This document shows positions 6,886 to 8,388 of a stretch of 8,388 nucleotides of DNA, one piece after another; position 1 is the first letter of the stretch; each line of letters opens with the position of its first letter. This DNA comes from Bacillota bacterium (GTDB taxonomy: Bacteria > Bacillota_H > UBA994 > UBA5500). The DNA is taken from assembly GCA_012727835.1 (NCBI GenBank), contig JAAYGE010000043.1, positions 1 through 8,388 of the forward strand, in the 5' to 3' direction. Below the pieces are notes generated by a model. The model made no database searches and was not told the DNA's origin. It was given only the letters and a program-made list of their open reading frames with translations. Both the position numbers and the translations under genes were made by a program.

Positions 6886-7370
6886 TATTCTTCCATCTCC
6901 TCATCAATTTCGTCCTCCGGCGGCAGAATCCGTTCCGCCTTATCGATGTAAAGGATTCCGTGTAAGTGGTCAATTTCATGCTGTAAAGCCCGGGCTAACA
7001 AGCCCTCCGCTTCTATTTCTATTCTTTCACCAAAACGATCTTGCGCCACCACCTTGACCTTGCTTGCCCGTTTAACTTCCCCATAGGTCTTGGGCACACT
7101 CAGACAACCCTCGATATCAAGCTCTTCTCCTTCCGACGCCACAATTTCCGGATTGACCAGCTCCAGCAAACCGCTTTCGTCGGCATCGATAACCACAATT
7201 TGTTTGCTAATGCCAATTTGCGGAGCCGCTAGCCCTACGCCTTCGTAATAATACATACTTTCGGCCATGTCATCTAATAGCCGCTCTAGCGTGGCGTCGA
7301 ATCGTTTGACCTCCATAGCCTGCTTGCGTAGTATCGGATCTCCTACTGTACGTAATAGCCTAATAGCCAC
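6885..7370 (-). CDS. def: Peptide deformylase
   Basis: A 161-residue iron/zinc hydrolase that removes the N-formyl group from nascent proteins at the ribosome exit. All three signature motifs are present: GVGLAAPQIG (44-53), EGCLSVP (87-93, metal ligand Cys89) and QHEIDHLHG (130-138, metal ligands His131 and His135, catalytic Glu132). The compact length and short C-terminus suggest a type 1-like enzyme. The tail PPEDEIDEEMEE is strongly acidic. The start is GTG at 7368-7370, giving MAIRLLRTVGDPILR, the normal family N-terminus. AGGAGGAG (7376-7383), overlapping the priA stop, lies five bases upstream. It overlaps fmt by one base. Confidence 0.97.
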   Translation of the reverse strand: MAIRLLRTVGDPILRKQAMEVKRFDATLERLLDDMAESMYYYEGVGLAAPQIGISKQIVVIDADESGLLELVNPEIVASEGEELDIEGCLSVPKTYGEVKRASKVKVVAQDRFGERIEIEAEGLLARALQHEIDHLHGILYIDKAERILPPEDEIDEEMEE

Positions 7371-7375
7371 TTGAT

Positions 7376-7383
7376 CTCCTCCT
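7376..7383 (-). promoter_or_regulatory. def ribosome binding site overlapping the priA stop
   Basis: AGGAGGAG begins within the priA TAG (7382-7384) and ends five bases before the def GTG (7368-7370). It supports GTG as the def start and continuous transcription from priA. Confidence 0.7.
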
Positions 7384-8388
7384 AAGCATCGAACTCTAAT
7401 ATGATTTGAGTTGGCCGTTTAGCGTCGTAGTACTCAGCTAACGCCCCCTCTACAACCTGCCTTAACCGCCTTCGCTCTCCCGACTTGACAATTATTTGCC
7501 AGCGGAAACTATTCTTGATTTTGCTCACCGTACAGGGCGCCGGACCGATTATCTGGGCAGTACCACCAAAAAGTTCGGTTAACCGGGCCGCCAGGAAGGC
7601 TGCGTCGGTGATCAACTCGTTTTCGTCCTCATTAGTAAGAAACAGAGTGATCATATAACCCAAGGGCGGATAGGCACCCTGGCGACGCATTTGCATTTCT
7701 TGCTGGTAGAACCCCAGGTAATCGTGGTTGCGGGCACATTCCAAAACATAATGCTGGGTGTTAAAGGCCTGCAATATTACCTCGCCCGGACGATCGCCGC
7801 GGCCGGCCCGACCGGCCACTTGGGTTAACAACTGGAAAGTGCGCTCCGCCGAGCGAAAATCGGGAATGTGCAGTCCACTATCGGCGCCTACCACTCCCAC
7901 CAGAGTAACCCGCGGGAAATCTAATCCTTTGGCAATCATTTGCGTTCCCACTAAGATATCGTAATTTCCTTGCCCAAAGGCTTGCAATATGCGGGCATGG
8001 GCATTGCGCCCGGTAGTAGTATCCCGATCCATGCGTCCTATCTTGGCCTCAGGGAAGCGGGTCTGCAAATAGGCCTCCAAACGCTCCGTACCTATCCCCT
8101 GGGTTGTCAGTCTATCACTACCACAGTCGGGGCAGGTGTGCAAGACCGCTTGTTGCTGGCCACAATAATGGCAATGCAAGCGATCGGTGCTGAGATGGTA
8201 GGTTAACGAAATATCGCAACTGGAGCAGTAGGGCACGTACCCACAGTCAAGGCAGAGCAAGAAACTAGCAAAGCCCCGCCGATTTAGTAATAGGATGGCC
8301 TGCTCGTGGCGCTGCAAACATTGCTCCAAAGCATATTCCAGACGCCGGCTGATAGGTGCCTTGTGCCCCGCCCGCAACTCCTCTCGCA
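7382..8388 (-). CDS. priA: Primosomal replication restart helicase PriA, C-terminal part (truncated by window edge)
   Basis: PriA recognises stalled forks and loads the replisome, acting as a 3'-to-5' superfamily 2 DNA helicase. About 335 C-terminal residues are present; the DNA-binding N-terminus and first helicase lobe lie beyond the window. From the edge the frame reads REELRAGHKAPIS, then the conserved LLLNRRGFASFLLC. Eight cysteines in four CxxC pairs (CLDC, CSSC, CHYC, CPDC; coding bases about 8123-8254) form the two-zinc domain. GIGTERLE, VGTQMIAKGLDFP (motif V) and QVAGRAGRG (motif VI, about 7796-7822) belong to the second helicase lobe. The C-terminal domain follows, with RQGAYPPLGYM and IIGPAPCTVSKIKNSFRWQIIVK. 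The stop is TAG at 7382-7384, eleven bases before def. A TTG at 8375-8377 is internal and not the start. Confidence 0.97.
   Translation of the reverse strand, partial: REELRAGHKAPISRRLEYALEQCLQRHEQAILLLNRRGFASFLLCLDCGYVPYCSSCDISLTYHLSTDRLHCHYCGQQQAVLHTCPDCGSDRLTTQGIGTERLEAYLQTRFPEAKIGRMDRDTTTGRNAHARILQAFGQGNYDILVGTQMIAKGLDFPRVTLVGVVGADSGLHIPDFRSAERTFQLLTQVAGRAGRGDRPGEVILQAFNTQHYVLECARNHDYLGFYQQEMQMRRQGAYPPLGYMITLFLTNEDENELITDAAFLAARLTELFGGTAQIIGPAPCTVSKIKNSFRWQIIVKSGERRRLRQVVEGALAEYYDAKRPTQIILEFDA

Larger units (their letters stand above)
1..8388 (-). other. Probable single operon: priA-def-fmt-peptidase-rsmB-rlmN-stp-prkC-rsgA
   Basis: Nine genes share one strand. Junctions in transcription order are: 11-base gap, one-base overlap, 20-base gap (to the chosen ATG), one-base overlap, 49-base gap (to TTG), 8-base gap, one-base overlap, one-base overlap. 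I see no stem-loop followed by a T-run and no convincing promoter at any junction, so the promoter is expected upstream of priA. Weak promoters inside coding regions cannot be excluded by eye. Confidence 0.8.

Noticed and set aside
8375..8377. TTG near the window edge as a start for a short PriA-like gene
   Set aside because: The frame stays open to the edge and the residues before it (REE) continue the conserved PriA helicase sequence, so this is the middle of a longer gene.
1..8388. Mobile elements, CRISPR arrays, tRNA or rRNA genes, riboswitches, horizontally acquired cargo
   Set aside because: No terminal repeats, direct-repeat arrays or cloverleaf sequences were seen. Every stretch is occupied by conserved housekeeping genes with gaps under 50 bases.

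Overview
The window looks like a chromosomal housekeeping segment from a low-GC-lineage Gram-positive bacterium (Firmicutes/Bacillota, most likely class Clostridia). Base composition is moderate. The gene order priA - def - fmt - zinc metallopeptidase - rsmB - rlmN - PP2C phosphatase - PASTA kinase - rsgA is a well-known cluster in that group. The taxonomic call rests on gene order, the PASTA-kinase/PP2C pair and strong AGGAGG-type ribosome binding sites. The species is not recognisable.

All nine genes lie on the minus strand, so transcription runs from high to low coordinates. In that order they are: the C-terminal part of priA (7382-8388, cut by the window edge), def (6885-7370), fmt (5941-6885), a YugP-type membrane zinc peptidase (5237-5920), rsmB (3909-5237), rlmN (2840-about 3859), stp (2088-2831), prkC (226-2088) and the 5' end of rsgA (1-226, cut by the window edge). 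There is no gap over 50 bases, no tRNA or rRNA, no mobile element, no CRISPR array, and no promoter or terminator that I can support. The layout suggests one polycistronic unit, with its promoter upstream of the window.

Most of the genes serve translation. Fmt formylates initiator Met-tRNA and Def removes the formyl group. RsmB and RlmN methylate 16S and 23S rRNA (RlmN also some tRNAs). RsgA is a GTPase of late 30S subunit assembly. PriA restarts stalled replication forks. Stp and PrkC form the reversible Ser/Thr phosphorylation switch that senses cell-wall fragments.

No new biological system was found. The notable features are at gene starts. Four junctions share one base between stop and start: TAATG twice, TAGTG once, and TAATT once at prkC/rsgA. 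The last implies that rsgA starts with a rare ATT codon. rlmN has a strong Shine-Dalgarno sequence but no usable ATG, GTG or TTG at the right distance, so its true start is unresolved.
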